A DNA stretch of 64,000 bases from Trichococcus collinsii (GCF_900107505.1 NZ_FNQH01000003.1:248001-312000), one strand, 5' to 3'. Shown: positions 26,681 to 35,212, counted from the first letter of the stretch. A program made the numbers and translations. The notes: a model not told the origin generated them from the letters alone.

Positions 26681-26702
26681 ATAGTCTTTTTTTTTTTTTT
26701 TT
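26668..26702 (+). terminator. Terminator of flgM-flgL
   Basis: AGACTATC-ttta-GATAGTCT followed by 15 further T's. The flgL stop (26678-26680) lies in the loop. Confidence 0.9.
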
Positions 26703-26722
26703 GAAATTTAGCAAAATAATGC

Positions 26723-26750
26723 TTAACTATTTCAGACCCGCTCCGATTAT
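26723..26750 (+). promoter_or_regulatory. Sigma-D promoter of flagellin
   Basis: TTAA (26723-26726), 16 bases, CCGATTAT (26743-26750), about 54 bases before the flagellin start, which has AGGAGG. Confidence 0.85.
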
Positions 26751-26803
26751 ATAGATATAGGCAAGGCCTTAACAAAACGAACATACACTAGGAGGAAATA
26801 CAC

Positions 26804-27625
26804 ATGAGAATCGGAACAAATACAGCAGCAATGAATACATATTCAAACTTGAAGTCGGCAAACGCTTCTAAAGCGGGCTCATTAGCAAAATTATCTTCAG
26901 GCTTACGCATCAATAAAGCCGGGGACGACGCAGCCGGGCTTGCAATTTCTGAAAAAATGAAAAACCAGGTGAGCGGATTGACGCAAGCAAGCCGCAACGC
27001 CCAGGACGGCATTTCCTTGATCCAAACAGCCGAAGGTGGTTTGAGTGAAACACATAGCATCCTGAACCGTATGCGCGATCTTACTGTACAAGCAGCGAAT
27101 GATACCAATTCGACTGAAGATAGAACAGCTATCAAGACTGAAATTGATTCATTGAACGAAGAAATTGATCGTATCTCAACAGACACTAAATTCAACGGTA
27201 AAGCACTTCTTGACGGATCAGCGGGAGCTGCTGTTAATATCCAAATCGGGGCCAATGCATCAGATGCAGCGCTTACGTTGGATTTGAGTACTAATTTTGA
27301 CTCTGCAACTTTAACTTCAGCTACAGTAGATGTAACGACTGCAGCAGCAGCTAACACTTCATTAACAGCACTGGATACTGCTATCCAAACGGTATCCGAT
27401 GCGCGTGCTACATTCGGCGCTCAACAAAACCGCCTAGATCACACAATCAACAACCTTTCCACAACAAAAGAAAACTTGTCCGAAGCGAACTCACGCATCA
27501 CAGATGTTGATATGGCTGAAGAAATGACTTCATTCACGAAGTCAAACATCTTGGCGCAAGCTGCAACTTCTATGTTGGCACAAGCGAACCAAATGCCACA
27601 ATCTGTACTTTCTTTGTTACAATAA
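26804..27625 (+). CDS. fliC: Flagellin (filament protein)
   Basis: 273 residues, a short flagellin. Conserved N-terminal D0/D1 (NTAAMNTYSNL, LSSGLRINKAGDDAAGLAISEKM, about 5-60; RNAQDGISLIQTAEGGLSE) and C-terminal D1/D0 (ARATFGAQQNRLDHTINNL, SRITDVDMAEEMTSFTK, ending in SVLSLLQ) are nearly adjacent, with only about 60 residues of variable sequence between. The filament should be thin-walled with little surface decoration. No cysteine. It is monocistronic with a sigma-D promoter and a strong terminator. Known as hag in Bacillus. Confidence 0.97.
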   Translation: MRIGTNTAAMNTYSNLKSANASKAGSLAKLSSGLRINKAGDDAAGLAISEKMKNQVSGLTQASRNAQDGISLIQTAEGGLSETHSILNRMRDLTVQAANDTNSTEDRTAIKTEIDSLNEEIDRISTDTKFNGKALLDGSAGAAVNIQIGANASDAALTLDLSTNFDSATLTSATVDVTTAAAANTSLTALDTAIQTVSDARATFGAQQNRLDHTINNLSTTKENLSEANSRITDVDMAEEMTSFTKSNILAQAATSMLAQANQMPQSVLSLLQ

Positions 27626-27633
27626 TATATTCC

Positions 27634-27667
27634 AATCAAAGGCCGGCCATGTGGCTGGCCTTTGATT
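27634..27667 (+). terminator. Flagellin terminator
   Basis: AATCAAAGGCCGGCC-atgt-GGCTGGCCTTTGATT, almost perfect stem. Confidence 0.85.
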
Positions 27668-27761
27668 GCTTTATGGGATCAAAAATACTATCATGTCGTT
27701 AAGCGGCACCGGCCAGCTTCACTAATTAGACCATACTCTCAGTACAGAACGGAGTGAAATA

Positions 27762-29237
27762 ATGAGCGTATCCAGCAATATCAATTTTTTGGGGTCCTAT
27801 TCAGGGATCACTTCCGAATCAATCGATTCCTTGATTGCCGCGCAGTCCGGCAAATTGACCCAATACAATAACCAAAAAGAATCCCTAACCAAAGAAAAAA
27901 CAGCCTGGTTTGATATCCAAACTCGATTGACCAATCTCAACACGAAAATGGATACCTTGATGGATCCAAAGAGCTTCTTTTCAAAAAAAACAACGAGTTC
28001 CGATGAAACAAAACTCGCGGTCAGTGCGGGAACCAATGCCGTCTCCGGCCAGTATGAAATCACGGTCGAGAGGTTGGCAACCGCATCTCGATTGACTTCC
28101 GGACAAATACTGACGACTGGACAAACAACCACTACAGCTTTAGGTTTCGAAGGTACGTTCAAACTGACGAGTCAGGATACGAACGAAATAGGCTCAAGCG
28201 ACCCGAAAACACTGAAGCAAGTGGATCTCACCATTGCCAATACGGATAGCTTAAAGGACGTCATCACCAAAATAAACGCCCAAACAAAAGACAGTGGTAT
28301 TTCCGCTACCATCATCGATGGACGCTTGTCGCTTACCGATGCGCAGATGGGCGATCGCACGATTTCGGCGACAAGCACAACTGATTTGGCTGATAAACTG
28401 GCCTTAAACCCTGCCGCGACCGGAACCGCTAAAGCCACATTAGCAACCGGAAACACAGCCAAAATTATCGTTAACAACATGATTACGTTGGAACGGAATA
28501 CAAATACCATCACCGACGCGATCGAAGGCATGACGCTCAATCTGAAAGGGACCACAGCGGGCTCTTCAGTATCCGTATCGGTTGCGGATGACACAGACAA
28601 CACCTTGAAGGTTGTGAAGGATTTTGTCGAGCAGTACAATTCCACTGTAAGTTTCGTCACGGAAAAATTGTCGGTCGGCAATCCCTCCTCCGAGACCAAT
28701 GTGGCCGGCGCCCTTAGCGGCGACAGCACCTTAATGCGTTTGCAATCCAGCCTGAGGCAAATGCTGACCGGTGGGGTGGAAATCCAAAAAACAGATCCTG
28801 CTGACCCGAACGAAACACAGAAATACGATTTTATCGGTTCGCTAGGCATTTCTGTAGATCGTTTCGGCAAAGCCAGCATCGACGAAACCAAACTGAAGGA
28901 AGTCATCACAAAGGAACCTGATCGGGTTGCCGGCTTCTTCAGCCGAAGCATCACGGTTGACGGGACCACCGAAAAGAAAAAAGTTGGTTTGGCGGAAAAA
29001 CTGCAGACCGTCGTAAACAGCTTCGTCGATTCTAAAGACGGCATGATCACCGCCAAAAACAAAACCTACGATAAAGCGATGGATGACATCGCCAAGAAAA
29101 TAGAAGCATTCAATGAACGGATGGAAGCGCAGCGAGCGCGCTACGTCAAGACCTTTACGGCGTTAGACACGGCGATGATGCAAGCCGAGTCACAGATGTC
29201 CTATCTGTCTAGCCAGTTGACGAGTTCCAATGACTAA
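27762..29237 (+). CDS. fliD: Flagellar filament cap protein FliD
   Basis: 491 residues. The N-terminal domain (FLGSYSGITSESIDSLIAAQSGKL...KTAWFDIQTRLTNLNTKM) and the C-terminal coiled-coil (KNKTYDKAMDDIAKKIEAFNERMEAQRARYVKTFTALDTAM, about 425-480) are characteristic; the middle is rich in Thr/Ser/Ala. FliD caps the growing filament and folds exported flagellin. It is the first gene of fliD-(fliT-like)-fliS. No convincing sigma-D site was found ahead of it. Confidence 0.94.
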   Translation: MSVSSNINFLGSYSGITSESIDSLIAAQSGKLTQYNNQKESLTKEKTAWFDIQTRLTNLNTKMDTLMDPKSFFSKKTTSSDETKLAVSAGTNAVSGQYEITVERLATASRLTSGQILTTGQTTTTALGFEGTFKLTSQDTNEIGSSDPKTLKQVDLTIANTDSLKDVITKINAQTKDSGISATIIDGRLSLTDAQMGDRTISATSTTDLADKLALNPAATGTAKATLATGNTAKIIVNNMITLERNTNTITDAIEGMTLNLKGTTAGSSVSVSVADDTDNTLKVVKDFVEQYNSTVSFVTEKLSVGNPSSETNVAGALSGDSTLMRLQSSLRQMLTGGVEIQKTDPADPNETQKYDFIGSLGISVDRFGKASIDETKLKEVITKEPDRVAGFFSRSITVDGTTEKKKVGLAEKLQTVVNSFVDSKDGMITAKNKTYDKAMDDIAKKIEAFNERMEAQRARYVKTFTALDTAMMQAESQMSYLSSQLTSSND

Positions 29238-29268
29238 TGATCACGGAGGAAAGAAGGTGTCGTGAAAG

Positions 29269-29622
29269 ATGCAGAACGCAGATTTCGCTAAGCAAAGATT
29301 GGATGTTTTACTTGAAATGAAGCAATTATTTGATTCATGGGACGGAACGGCGACACACGGAATCAAAGTGATCGAAAAAAATAAAGCACATATCGCTTCT
29401 CTGCAAATATTGGATAGCTTTGAAGACATAAGTCCACTTTCCAAACCGGAAAATGAAATACTCGTCAAGGTTATTCAAAAACAGAAATTAGTCATGTATA
29501 CTTTAAGGAACAGCAAGGAAGAACTGCTTCAGCAAGCAAAAAAAGTGAATCAAAAAAGCCGCATCATCGAAAGCTATATAAACATGAAAAAAACGCCGGT
29601 TTTTGTTGATAGAGGCATGTGA
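29269..29622 (+). CDS. FliT-like small helical protein
   Basis: 117 residues, all helical and charged, with no transmembrane segment. It lies between fliD and fliS, where a FliD export chaperone (FliT type) would be expected, although in most Firmicutes fliT follows fliS. The sequence (QRLDVLLEMKQLFDSWDGTA...LRNSKEELLQQAKKVNQKS) fits a FliT-like hairpin of helices, but no diagnostic motif settles it. Its start has AAGGTG nine bases upstream. It ends 13 bases before fliS. Confidence 0.6.
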   Translation: MQNADFAKQRLDVLLEMKQLFDSWDGTATHGIKVIEKNKAHIASLQILDSFEDISPLSKPENEILVKVIQKQKLVMYTLRNSKEELLQQAKKVNQKSRIIESYINMKKTPVFVDRGM

Positions 29623-29635
29623 ATGGGAGAGAAAA

Positions 29636-29998
29636 ATGAACAACAGAAATAAGCAGAATGTTTATTTACAGAATCAAGTCATGACTGCAACGCCAAAGAA
29701 ATTGATCATCCTACTTTATGACGGCTGTATCAAATTCATGAATTTGGCGGAACGAGCGATCCTGGACAAAAAAATGGAAAATGCGCATATCAATCTTATC
29801 AAGGCCCAGAACATCGTCATGGAACTAAAGGGGACATTAAATTTTGAAGACGGAGCAGTAATCGCTGAGGAACTTGATACGATTTATGGACATATCCATG
29901 CAGCGCTGATAAAAGCGAACATCGACAAAGATGCGGATCAAGTGAAAAAATGTTGCCTCATTATGCAAGATTTGAGAGCATCGTGGGTTGAAGTTTAA
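29636..29998 (+). CDS. fliS: Flagellin export chaperone FliS
   Basis: 120 residues from the ATG at 29636, behind GGGAGAG; upstream in-frame codons overlap the previous gene. FliS hallmarks are NQVMTATPKKLIILLYDGCIKFMNLAERAI and a four-helix bundle of family length. It binds the flagellin C-terminus and prevents early polymerisation. It is the last gene before a strong terminator, which is followed by an inserted group II intron remnant. Confidence 0.94.
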   Translation: MNNRNKQNVYLQNQVMTATPKKLIILLYDGCIKFMNLAERAILDKKMENAHINLIKAQNIVMELKGTLNFEDGAVIAEELDTIYGHIHAALIKANIDKDADQVKKCCLIMQDLRASWVEV

Positions 29999-30014
29999 AT
30001 TTTAAATTATAGAA

Positions 30015-30047
30015 ATAGAGTATGCCCCGCGCATGCTCTATTTTTTT
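30015..30047 (+). terminator. Terminator of fliD-fliS
   Basis: ATAGAGTATGC-cccgc-GCATGCTCTAT with one wobble pair, then TTTTTT. Confidence 0.9.
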
Positions 30048-30063
30048 GGGTTGCTTCCCGGCA

Positions 30064-30934
30064 TGGGTGATAACTTGGTGGTGAAAGTCCACTACAGGCT
30101 TTGCAGTAGGAACTGTTAGCGAAAGACAAGGGTGTCCACCGTGAGGTAGAATCTGAAGGAAGTCGGACGCAAACACTCGCACTGACGAAAAGAAATCTCA
30201 TGCGAGGCTAAATGGAGATGGACGAGCTTACCCAAAAAAGCGAAGTCCTATAGTGCACGAATCTCCTACAGTAAATGAGGCAGTGACATGAGTGGAAGTT
30301 TATCATTCTTACTCGGGGAGGTCTTATGGATATGAGGAATCATGGAGTAAAGCTTGCCATAAGAAGTCAGCAGAAGCTATAGCAGTGACCTTAGGGTCAC
30401 GAAGGGCTGAACAATAATAACCTTGATAGAAACAAGGGGGTGGATGTATCTCAATACTACAGAAAACGTCGTGGTACAGAACAAAATGAAGGCTGTCTCC
30501 AGTAGGGATAAGTTGGAAACGAAAGAGATATGGAGAAGCGTAGAGATATACAGCATGGATATGAGGAAACAAGATGGTATCACGTTAATCGAGAAAATCG
30601 CAACAACAAGCAACCTAGTGGTTGTTTGCGAGAAAGTCTACAAAAATAAAGGCGCTGCAGGTTTAGACGGCATAACGGTCTACGAAATAGATGAACATAT
30701 GGCCAAATACCAAAAGGCAATCATTGCGAAATTATTGGATGGAACCTATGAGCCACAACCGTTTAAACGTGTATCTATATCCAAGGGAAATGGCAGTATG
30801 CGTAATCTAGGGATTCCTGTAGTGAGAGATAGAGTCGTTCAACAGGCTATCCTACAGATAATTGAACCGCCGTGTACGGAACCGTACGCATGGTGGTGTG
30901 ACAGGTCGGAGCCTGTTGGATCATCCTACTCTAT
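30064..30934 (+). mobile_element. Group II intron with a large internal deletion
   Basis: The 5' part has conserved group II ribozyme sequence: GTGATAACTTGG, GTGAAAGTCCACTACAGG, GGAACTGTTAGCGAAAGAC, GTCCACCGTGAGGTAGAATC and GAAGTCGGACGCAAACACTC. The intron reading frame begins at 30444. At about 30868-30872 the reverse-transcriptase frame joins directly to the intron 3' end: a domain V hairpin (ACCGCCGTGTACG-gaac-CGTACGCATGGTGGT, 30868-30899) and domain VI-like sequence to about 30934. More than 1 kb of a full intron, including most of the ORF, is missing. It lies just behind the fliS terminator. Exact ends were not resolved; intron-like sequence may start a few bases before 30064. Confidence 0.85.
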
Positions 30935-30989
30935 TGTGCCCGGCAGAGGTGGGATAAATTGGTTAGTATTATACGACTATTTGGATTAG
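30444..30989 (+). pseudogene. Truncated group II intron reverse transcriptase/maturase
   Basis: 181 codons from the ATG at 30444, behind AAGGGGG. About residues 45-140 match the N-terminal RT blocks of intron-encoded proteins (VYKNKGAAGLDGITVYEID, LLDGTYEPQPFKRVSISKG, RNLGIPVVRDRVVQQAIL). After IIEP the frame reads through the ribozyme domain V/VI and is not protein-like. The catalytic YADD motif, the maturase X domain and any endonuclease domain are gone. The protein would be inactive; the RNA could splice only with maturase supplied in trans. Confidence 0.85.
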
Positions 30990-31093
30990 ATTATATTTTT
31001 CTTCATTATAATTTAATTAACAAACAATCTGTATTTGAAATCGTCATTTTTGAGTTGAATTCCACATTTTTTTCATGTAGTGTATCCATTGAG

Positions 31094-31157
31094 AGAACCC
31101 CAATCTGATATGGTTGTGTTGTGGTGACTTAATCATGTCAGATTGGGGTTCTTTTTG
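31094..31157 (+). terminator. Long 15-bp hairpin with T tail
   Basis: AGAACCCCAATCTGA (31094-31108) and TCAGATTGGGGTTCT (31138-31152) are perfect reverse complements around a 29-base loop, followed by TTTT. It separates the intron remnant from the flgB operon. The perfect stem and large loop would also fit a small mobile-element remnant. Confidence 0.55.
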
Positions 31158-31253
31158 TATGCGCACTGATTTTTCGGAAAATATTAGGAATTATTTTTTA
31201 TACTTTCGCACTTTCCATCGAAAATAGTATTCAATTTCTGGCTATCCTAAAGG

Positions 31254-31283
31254 CTTATGAACACTTATGAACACTTATGAACA
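31254..31283 (+). repeat. Three tandem 10-bp repeats (CTTATGAACA)
   Basis: CTTATGAACA occurs three times without a gap, at 31254-31263, 31264-31273 and 31274-31283. The array lies 50-79 bases before the flgB -10 element. A 10-bp period puts the units on the same face of the helix, a typical arrangement for a cooperative activator. Confidence 0.75.
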
Positions 31284-31332
31284 GGATTGAAGGAAATTAC
31301 AATTTTTAAATACTTGAAAAGTGAAAGTGGTG

Positions 31333-31338
31333 TATAAT
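31333..31338 (+). promoter_or_regulatory. -10 element of the flgB operon
   Basis: Perfect TATAAT 67 bases before flgB. The -35 position at 17 bases is poor (ATACTT), which would fit an activated promoter using the upstream repeats. Confidence 0.5.
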
Positions 31339-31405
31339 GTATAAGCTTGATGAAATTTGTGTGACTAAAGTGTGAACAAAACGGTACATAGAGCGGGGAT
31401 AATGA

Positions 31406-31786
31406 ATGACTGACATAAATTATAACTTGCTGAGAAATGCATTAAATGCATCCTCTATGCGGCAAGAGATTATTTCGAGTAACATCTCGAATGTTAACAC
31501 AGACAATTATAAGGTGGGGCAAGTTCAATTTGAATCGCTTTTAAGTCAATCAAAAAATAGTTTGATGATGGAACAAACGAACGAATTGCATATTGGCTTC
31601 GACGATTTGACCCAAATTGATCCGGTGGTGACAAAAAGGACGGATACAGCTGTTAAAGAGAACGGAAACAATGTGGATATCGATGTGGAGATGGCGAATC
31701 AAGCTCAAAACAGTTTGTACTACAACGCGCTTGTAACGCAAATGAATGCAAAGTTGGGACTTCTGAATACTGCGATATCCAGCTGA
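31406..31786 (+). CDS. flgB: Flagellar basal-body rod protein FlgB
   Basis: 126 residues, family length. The N-terminal rod motif (LRNALNASSMRQEIISSNISNVNTDNYKVGQVQFE) and C-terminal helix (VDIDVEMANQAQNSLYYNALVTQMNAKLGLLNTAI) are present. It forms the proximal rod. It is the first gene of the long early operon that runs to fliA and flgF/flgG. The upstream promoter region has a perfect TATAAT and a triple 10-bp repeat but no sigma-D site, as expected for a class that must be made before FliA. Confidence 0.93.
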   Translation: MTDINYNLLRNALNASSMRQEIISSNISNVNTDNYKVGQVQFESLLSQSKNSLMMEQTNELHIGFDDLTQIDPVVTKRTDTAVKENGNNVDIDVEMANQAQNSLYYNALVTQMNAKLGLLNTAISS

Positions 31787-31811
31787 TAAATGAAAGGGGT
31801 TAAAAGAACAA

Positions 31812-32246
31812 ATGTCCATTTTTGATTCGTTGCACATCAACTCAAGCGGCCTTAGTTTGGAACGATTGAAGTTGGATGTCATATCCACGAATATAGCGAA
31901 TGTCAATACGACTCGAACGGAGGAGGGCGGTCCTTATTTGAAAAAGACGGTTTCTTTTGAGGAGAGCATGAAAAGGACAAACACTCCTGGACTTAACGCT
32001 TCGACAGAAAAGAGCTTCGGTGTACGCCCAACTGCAATCGATTCAGATGAAACGGCAGTCATCAGGGAGTACGACCCGACACATATAGACGCAGATGAAA
32101 ATGGGTACGTCACCAAACCGAATGTGAATATGGCAGACGAGATGGTGGACATGATGCTGACGATGCGTACCTACGAAGCGAATGCTACTGCATTGGCAGC
32201 GAGTAAAGACATGCTGAAGCGAGCGTTGCAAATTTCAGCTGATTGA
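31812..32246 (+). CDS. flgC: Flagellar basal-body rod protein FlgC
   Basis: 144 residues. The N-terminal rod motif (LHINSSGLSLERLKLDVISTNIANVNTTRTEEGGPYLKK) and the C-terminal helix (VNMADEMVDMMLTMRTYEANATALAASKDMLKRALQI) are typical of FlgC, a proximal rod component that works with FlgB and FlgF. AAAGGGG precedes the start; fliE follows within 30 bases. Confidence 0.94.
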   Translation: MSIFDSLHINSSGLSLERLKLDVISTNIANVNTTRTEEGGPYLKKTVSFEESMKRTNTPGLNASTEKSFGVRPTAIDSDETAVIREYDPTHIDADENGYVTKPNVNMADEMVDMMLTMRTYEANATALAASKDMLKRALQISAD

Positions 32247-32273
32247 TAAATAAATGAGTGAATGGAGTGTCAC

Positions 32274-32606
32274 ATGACTATCAGTTTACCAATATATAAT
32301 TTAGGCGGTAGTATCGCTAACACCAATCTTACATCTGAAATCAGCTCGTTAAGTGGAACGACGGGCATTCAGAACCAGAGCGACGCAGCATCGTTTGATA
32401 ATCTTCTCGGAAAATCCATGACGCTGCTGAATGAAACACAGAATGCCTCCGATGCTGCAACGCAAAGTCTGATTATGGGGGACAGTGAAAACCTGCATGA
32501 GGTCATGATAAAGGCTACTGAAGCGCAGTTGGCTCTTGATTTGGCAGTACAGGTCAGAAATAAAAGTTTGGAAGCTTTCAATGAAATCAAAAATATGCAA
32601 TTTTAA
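32274..32606 (+). CDS. fliE: Flagellar hook-basal body complex protein FliE
   Basis: 110 residues from the ATG at 32274, with GGAGTG ahead; a more upstream ATG overlaps that site. FliE joins the MS ring to the rod. Characteristic are the SFDNLLGKSMTLLNETQNASDAATQSLIMGDSENLHEVMIKATEAQLALDLAVQVRNKSLEAFNEI pattern of two helices (about 45-107) and the position between flgC and fliF. Confidence 0.92.
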   Translation: MTISLPIYNLGGSIANTNLTSEISSLSGTTGIQNQSDAASFDNLLGKSMTLLNETQNASDAATQSLIMGDSENLHEVMIKATEAQLALDLAVQVRNKSLEAFNEIKNMQF

Positions 32607-32630
32607 TGATAAGCAAGGGGAATAAGCTAC

Positions 32631-34196
32631 ATGAATCAATTGAAGAGCACAATGGGGGCGATTCGAGAAGGATGGCTTGGTCTCAGCACTCCAAAGAAAG
32701 CAGGGCTGATCACAGCTCTTCTTTCAATCTTTCTTCTTGTTTCAGGACTCTCTTATTATTCCCAACGCGTGGAATACACAACTTTATTTTCCGGCTTGGA
32801 AGAGGCAGATGCAGGCATAATCGTAAATGATCTGGAAGCCAAAGCGATCTCTTACAAGCTTGAGGATAACGGGAGAACGATTCTGATCGATGACACACAA
32901 CTTGATAAATATCGGATTCAATTGGCTGTTGATGGGATGATGCCGGAGACCTCGACAGGTTTCGAAATTTTTGATGAGACGAGCATGATGGCGACGGACG
33001 AAGACCGCAACATCATGTACCAACGTGCTGTCACAGGGGAATTGGAGCGTGCCATCACCTCCCTTCAATCCGTTGAGTCAGCCAAAGTGATCTTATCCAT
33101 TCCGGAAGGAAGCGTCTTTGGGACGGAACAACCGGAAGCCAGTGCATCCGTTGTGATCGCGACGAAGGGAAATCAACAGTTGTCTTCCGCCACGATTCAA
33201 GGGGTAGTTTCCTTGGTGTCTGGTGCGGTGGAAAATTTGCCGGCCAACAACATCAAAATCGTCGACAAAAGCGGGAATGTCTTGGGAAATGCAGCATTAG
33301 CTGGTGCGGATGAATATTCTCCTGAGTTGGTGAGCCGCTACAGTGCAATCGTGAACAGCTACGAACAGCAATTGCAACAGAAATTGATGGCAGCACTCGC
33401 GCCAATCTATGGAATGGATAATCTCTCCATCGCTTTGACTGCCGAGATGGATTTTGATTCCTTGGAACAGGAAATTGTCGATTATGGAGATGCAGCGATC
33501 CGAAGCCAGAATGTTGCAGCTACCGGTGGAACAGTTGATGTGAATGAAGCGGCAGGTGAGACCGCAAATGATAACACGATAAACTCTGTCATCTCGGAAG
33601 AAGACGGTGGACAGTCATCCTACGAACAGACGATCAATAATGAGTTGGATTCGACAACTACTGTTCGGGTAAGTGCCCCTGGAACGATAAAAAGGGTAAC
33701 AGCTACTGTCATCTACAATGGCAATTTGAGCAATGAACAAAAGATTCAACTTGATAACATCACAAAAGCAACAATCGGATTTGATGCAGGACGGAATGAC
33801 AGGGTCGAAATCGAAGGGATTCCATTTGTGACTGCAGAAGCTGCCGTAGAAGATGTTATTGCAAACGAAACAGGACTTGCCTTTTACCTAAAAGAATATG
33901 GTTTGTATATTGCGGCGGGCATAGGCGGGCTGTTGATCCTGTCTCTTATCAGTTTCATTTTCCGCAACAGCAAGGAAAAGAAATACCGCGCGTTTGATGA
34001 GGAAATGGCTAATGCAACACGCGTGGTTGAAGAGAAAAATAGTCTTCAACCACCTTCTGTGAACAATGAAGAGGATGATTTGTTTGATTTTACTCAAAAT
34101 CCTAAGTTCCAGCGGGATGCAAAAATGAAGGTTTATGCGAAAGAGAATCCGGAAATGGTTGCGGATATGATAAAAATATGGATGAAAGATAAGTAG
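32631..34196 (+). CDS. fliF: Flagellar MS-ring protein FliF
   Basis: 521 residues. TM1 is at about 26-45 and TM2 at about 423-443; between them are the ring-building domains with conserved YTTLFSGLEEADAGIIVNDLEAKAI and RAVTGELERAITSLQSVESAKVILSIPE. The cytoplasmic C-terminus carries the FliG-binding segment (end of protein, QNPKFQRDAKMKVYAKENPEMVADMIKIWMKD pattern). FliF forms the membrane ring around the export gate. fliG starts 11 bases later. Confidence 0.96.
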   Translation: MNQLKSTMGAIREGWLGLSTPKKAGLITALLSIFLLVSGLSYYSQRVEYTTLFSGLEEADAGIIVNDLEAKAISYKLEDNGRTILIDDTQLDKYRIQLAVDGMMPETSTGFEIFDETSMMATDEDRNIMYQRAVTGELERAITSLQSVESAKVILSIPEGSVFGTEQPEASASVVIATKGNQQLSSATIQGVVSLVSGAVENLPANNIKIVDKSGNVLGNAALAGADEYSPELVSRYSAIVNSYEQQLQQKLMAALAPIYGMDNLSIALTAEMDFDSLEQEIVDYGDAAIRSQNVAATGGTVDVNEAAGETANDNTINSVISEEDGGQSSYEQTINNELDSTTTVRVSAPGTIKRVTATVIYNGNLSNEQKIQLDNITKATIGFDAGRNDRVEIEGIPFVTAEAAVEDVIANETGLAFYLKEYGLYIAAGIGGLLILSLISFIFRNSKEKKYRAFDEEMANATRVVEEKNSLQPPSVNNEEDDLFDFTQNPKFQRDAKMKVYAKENPEMVADMIKIWMKDK

Positions 34197-34207
34197 GTGT
34201 TATATAA

Positions 34208-35212
34208 GTGAGCGATGTAGCTGGAATCAAGAAGGCAGCAATTTTGCTTATCTCATTAGGAACAGAAACCTCTGCAGAAATAATGCGGCAACTGCCTGAA
34301 AGTTATATTCAAAAAATAAGCTATGAGATAGCAAACATTGATTATGTCAATCCAGATGAAGTAGACGAAATCGCTACAGAGTTTTTGGAAATGGCGCAAG
34401 CGAGAGAATATGTCCTGGATGGCGGGGTAGAGTATGCCCGCAACTTGTTGAATATGGCATTGGGTGCGCAGCGAGCCAAAGAAGTCATTGACATGCTGAA
34501 TCAGATCCAATTACGGGAACGTCCTTTTGATATAGCGAGAAAAGCCGATCCGCAGCAGTTGACGAATTTGCTCCTGCACGAGCAGCCTCAGACAGTAGCG
34601 TTGATCCTTTGTTACATGCAGCCGGATAAAGCCGCGATGATTCTGTCCCAGTTTTCTATAGAAAAACAAGCAGAGATTGCGGAAAGAATCGGAACGATAA
34701 CGCGCACAACGCCTGCAGTAATAGAAAAAATCGAAAAAGTAATCGAGACAAAATTCTCGAGCTTTGTGGATAACGAAACGGAGTCAGTGGGAGGAGTCCA
34801 TACGCTGGTTGAAATTCTCAACTCTGTAGGGCGTAGCACGGAGAAGAACATCATCTCGATGCTGGAGGAGAAACAACCTGAATTGGCTGATGAAGTCAAA
34901 GCCAATCTGTTTACGTTCGAAGATATTGTCGGCTTGGAACGTGGAGATGTCCAAAAAGTTCTGCGTGAAGTGGATAATGACCAATTGGCATTGGCGCTTA
35001 AAGGCGTATCTGAAGACATCAAACAATTTATTTTCCAAAATCTGTCCAGTCGTGCCGTCGAAACCTTACAGGAAGAGTTGCAGTTTATGGGGCCAGCACG
35101 CTTATCTGCTGTAGAAGAAGCGCAACAGAAGGTTGTCTCAGTCATCAGAAGGCTGGATGAAGTTGGAGAAATTTACTTAAGAAGAGGTGAGCAAGATGCT
35201 GTCATCTCATAA
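34208..35212 (+). CDS. fliG: Flagellar motor switch protein FliG
   Basis: 334 residues from a GTG. N-terminal FliF-binding domain (IKKAAILLISLGTETSAEIMRQL), middle domain (LLHEQPQTVALILCYMQPDKAAMILS) and C-terminal torque domain (FTFEDIVGLERGDVQKVLREVDNDQLALALKG, SRAVETLQEELQFMGPARLSAVEEAQQKVVSVIRRL) are all intact. FliG transmits torque from the MotA stator. It overlaps the next gene (fliH) by 17 bases. Confidence 0.96.
   Translation: MSDVAGIKKAAILLISLGTETSAEIMRQLPESYIQKISYEIANIDYVNPDEVDEIATEFLEMAQAREYVLDGGVEYARNLLNMALGAQRAKEVIDMLNQIQLRERPFDIARKADPQQLTNLLLHEQPQTVALILCYMQPDKAAMILSQFSIEKQAEIAERIGTITRTTPAVIEKIEKVIETKFSSFVDNETESVGGVHTLVEILNSVGRSTEKNIISMLEEKQPELADEVKANLFTFEDIVGLERGDVQKVLREVDNDQLALALKGVSEDIKQFIFQNLSSRAVETLQEELQFMGPARLSAVEEAQQKVVSVIRRLDEVGEIYLRRGEQDAVIS

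Larger units (their letters stand above)
30990..31405. other. Intergenic control region before the flgB operon
   Basis: No gene. It holds an AT-rich stretch after the intron, a long hairpin (31094-31152), three perfect 10-bp repeats (31254-31283) and a TATAAT (31333-31338) ahead of flgB. Confidence 0.7.

Noticed and set aside
30423-30989. A functional reverse transcriptase of a retron or DGR
   Set aside because: Flanking sequence is clearly group II ribozyme and the RT lacks the YADD catalytic region.
31254-31283. Triple 10-bp repeat as a phase-variable coding repeat
   Set aside because: It lies outside any gene and the unit is 10 bp without an open frame across it.
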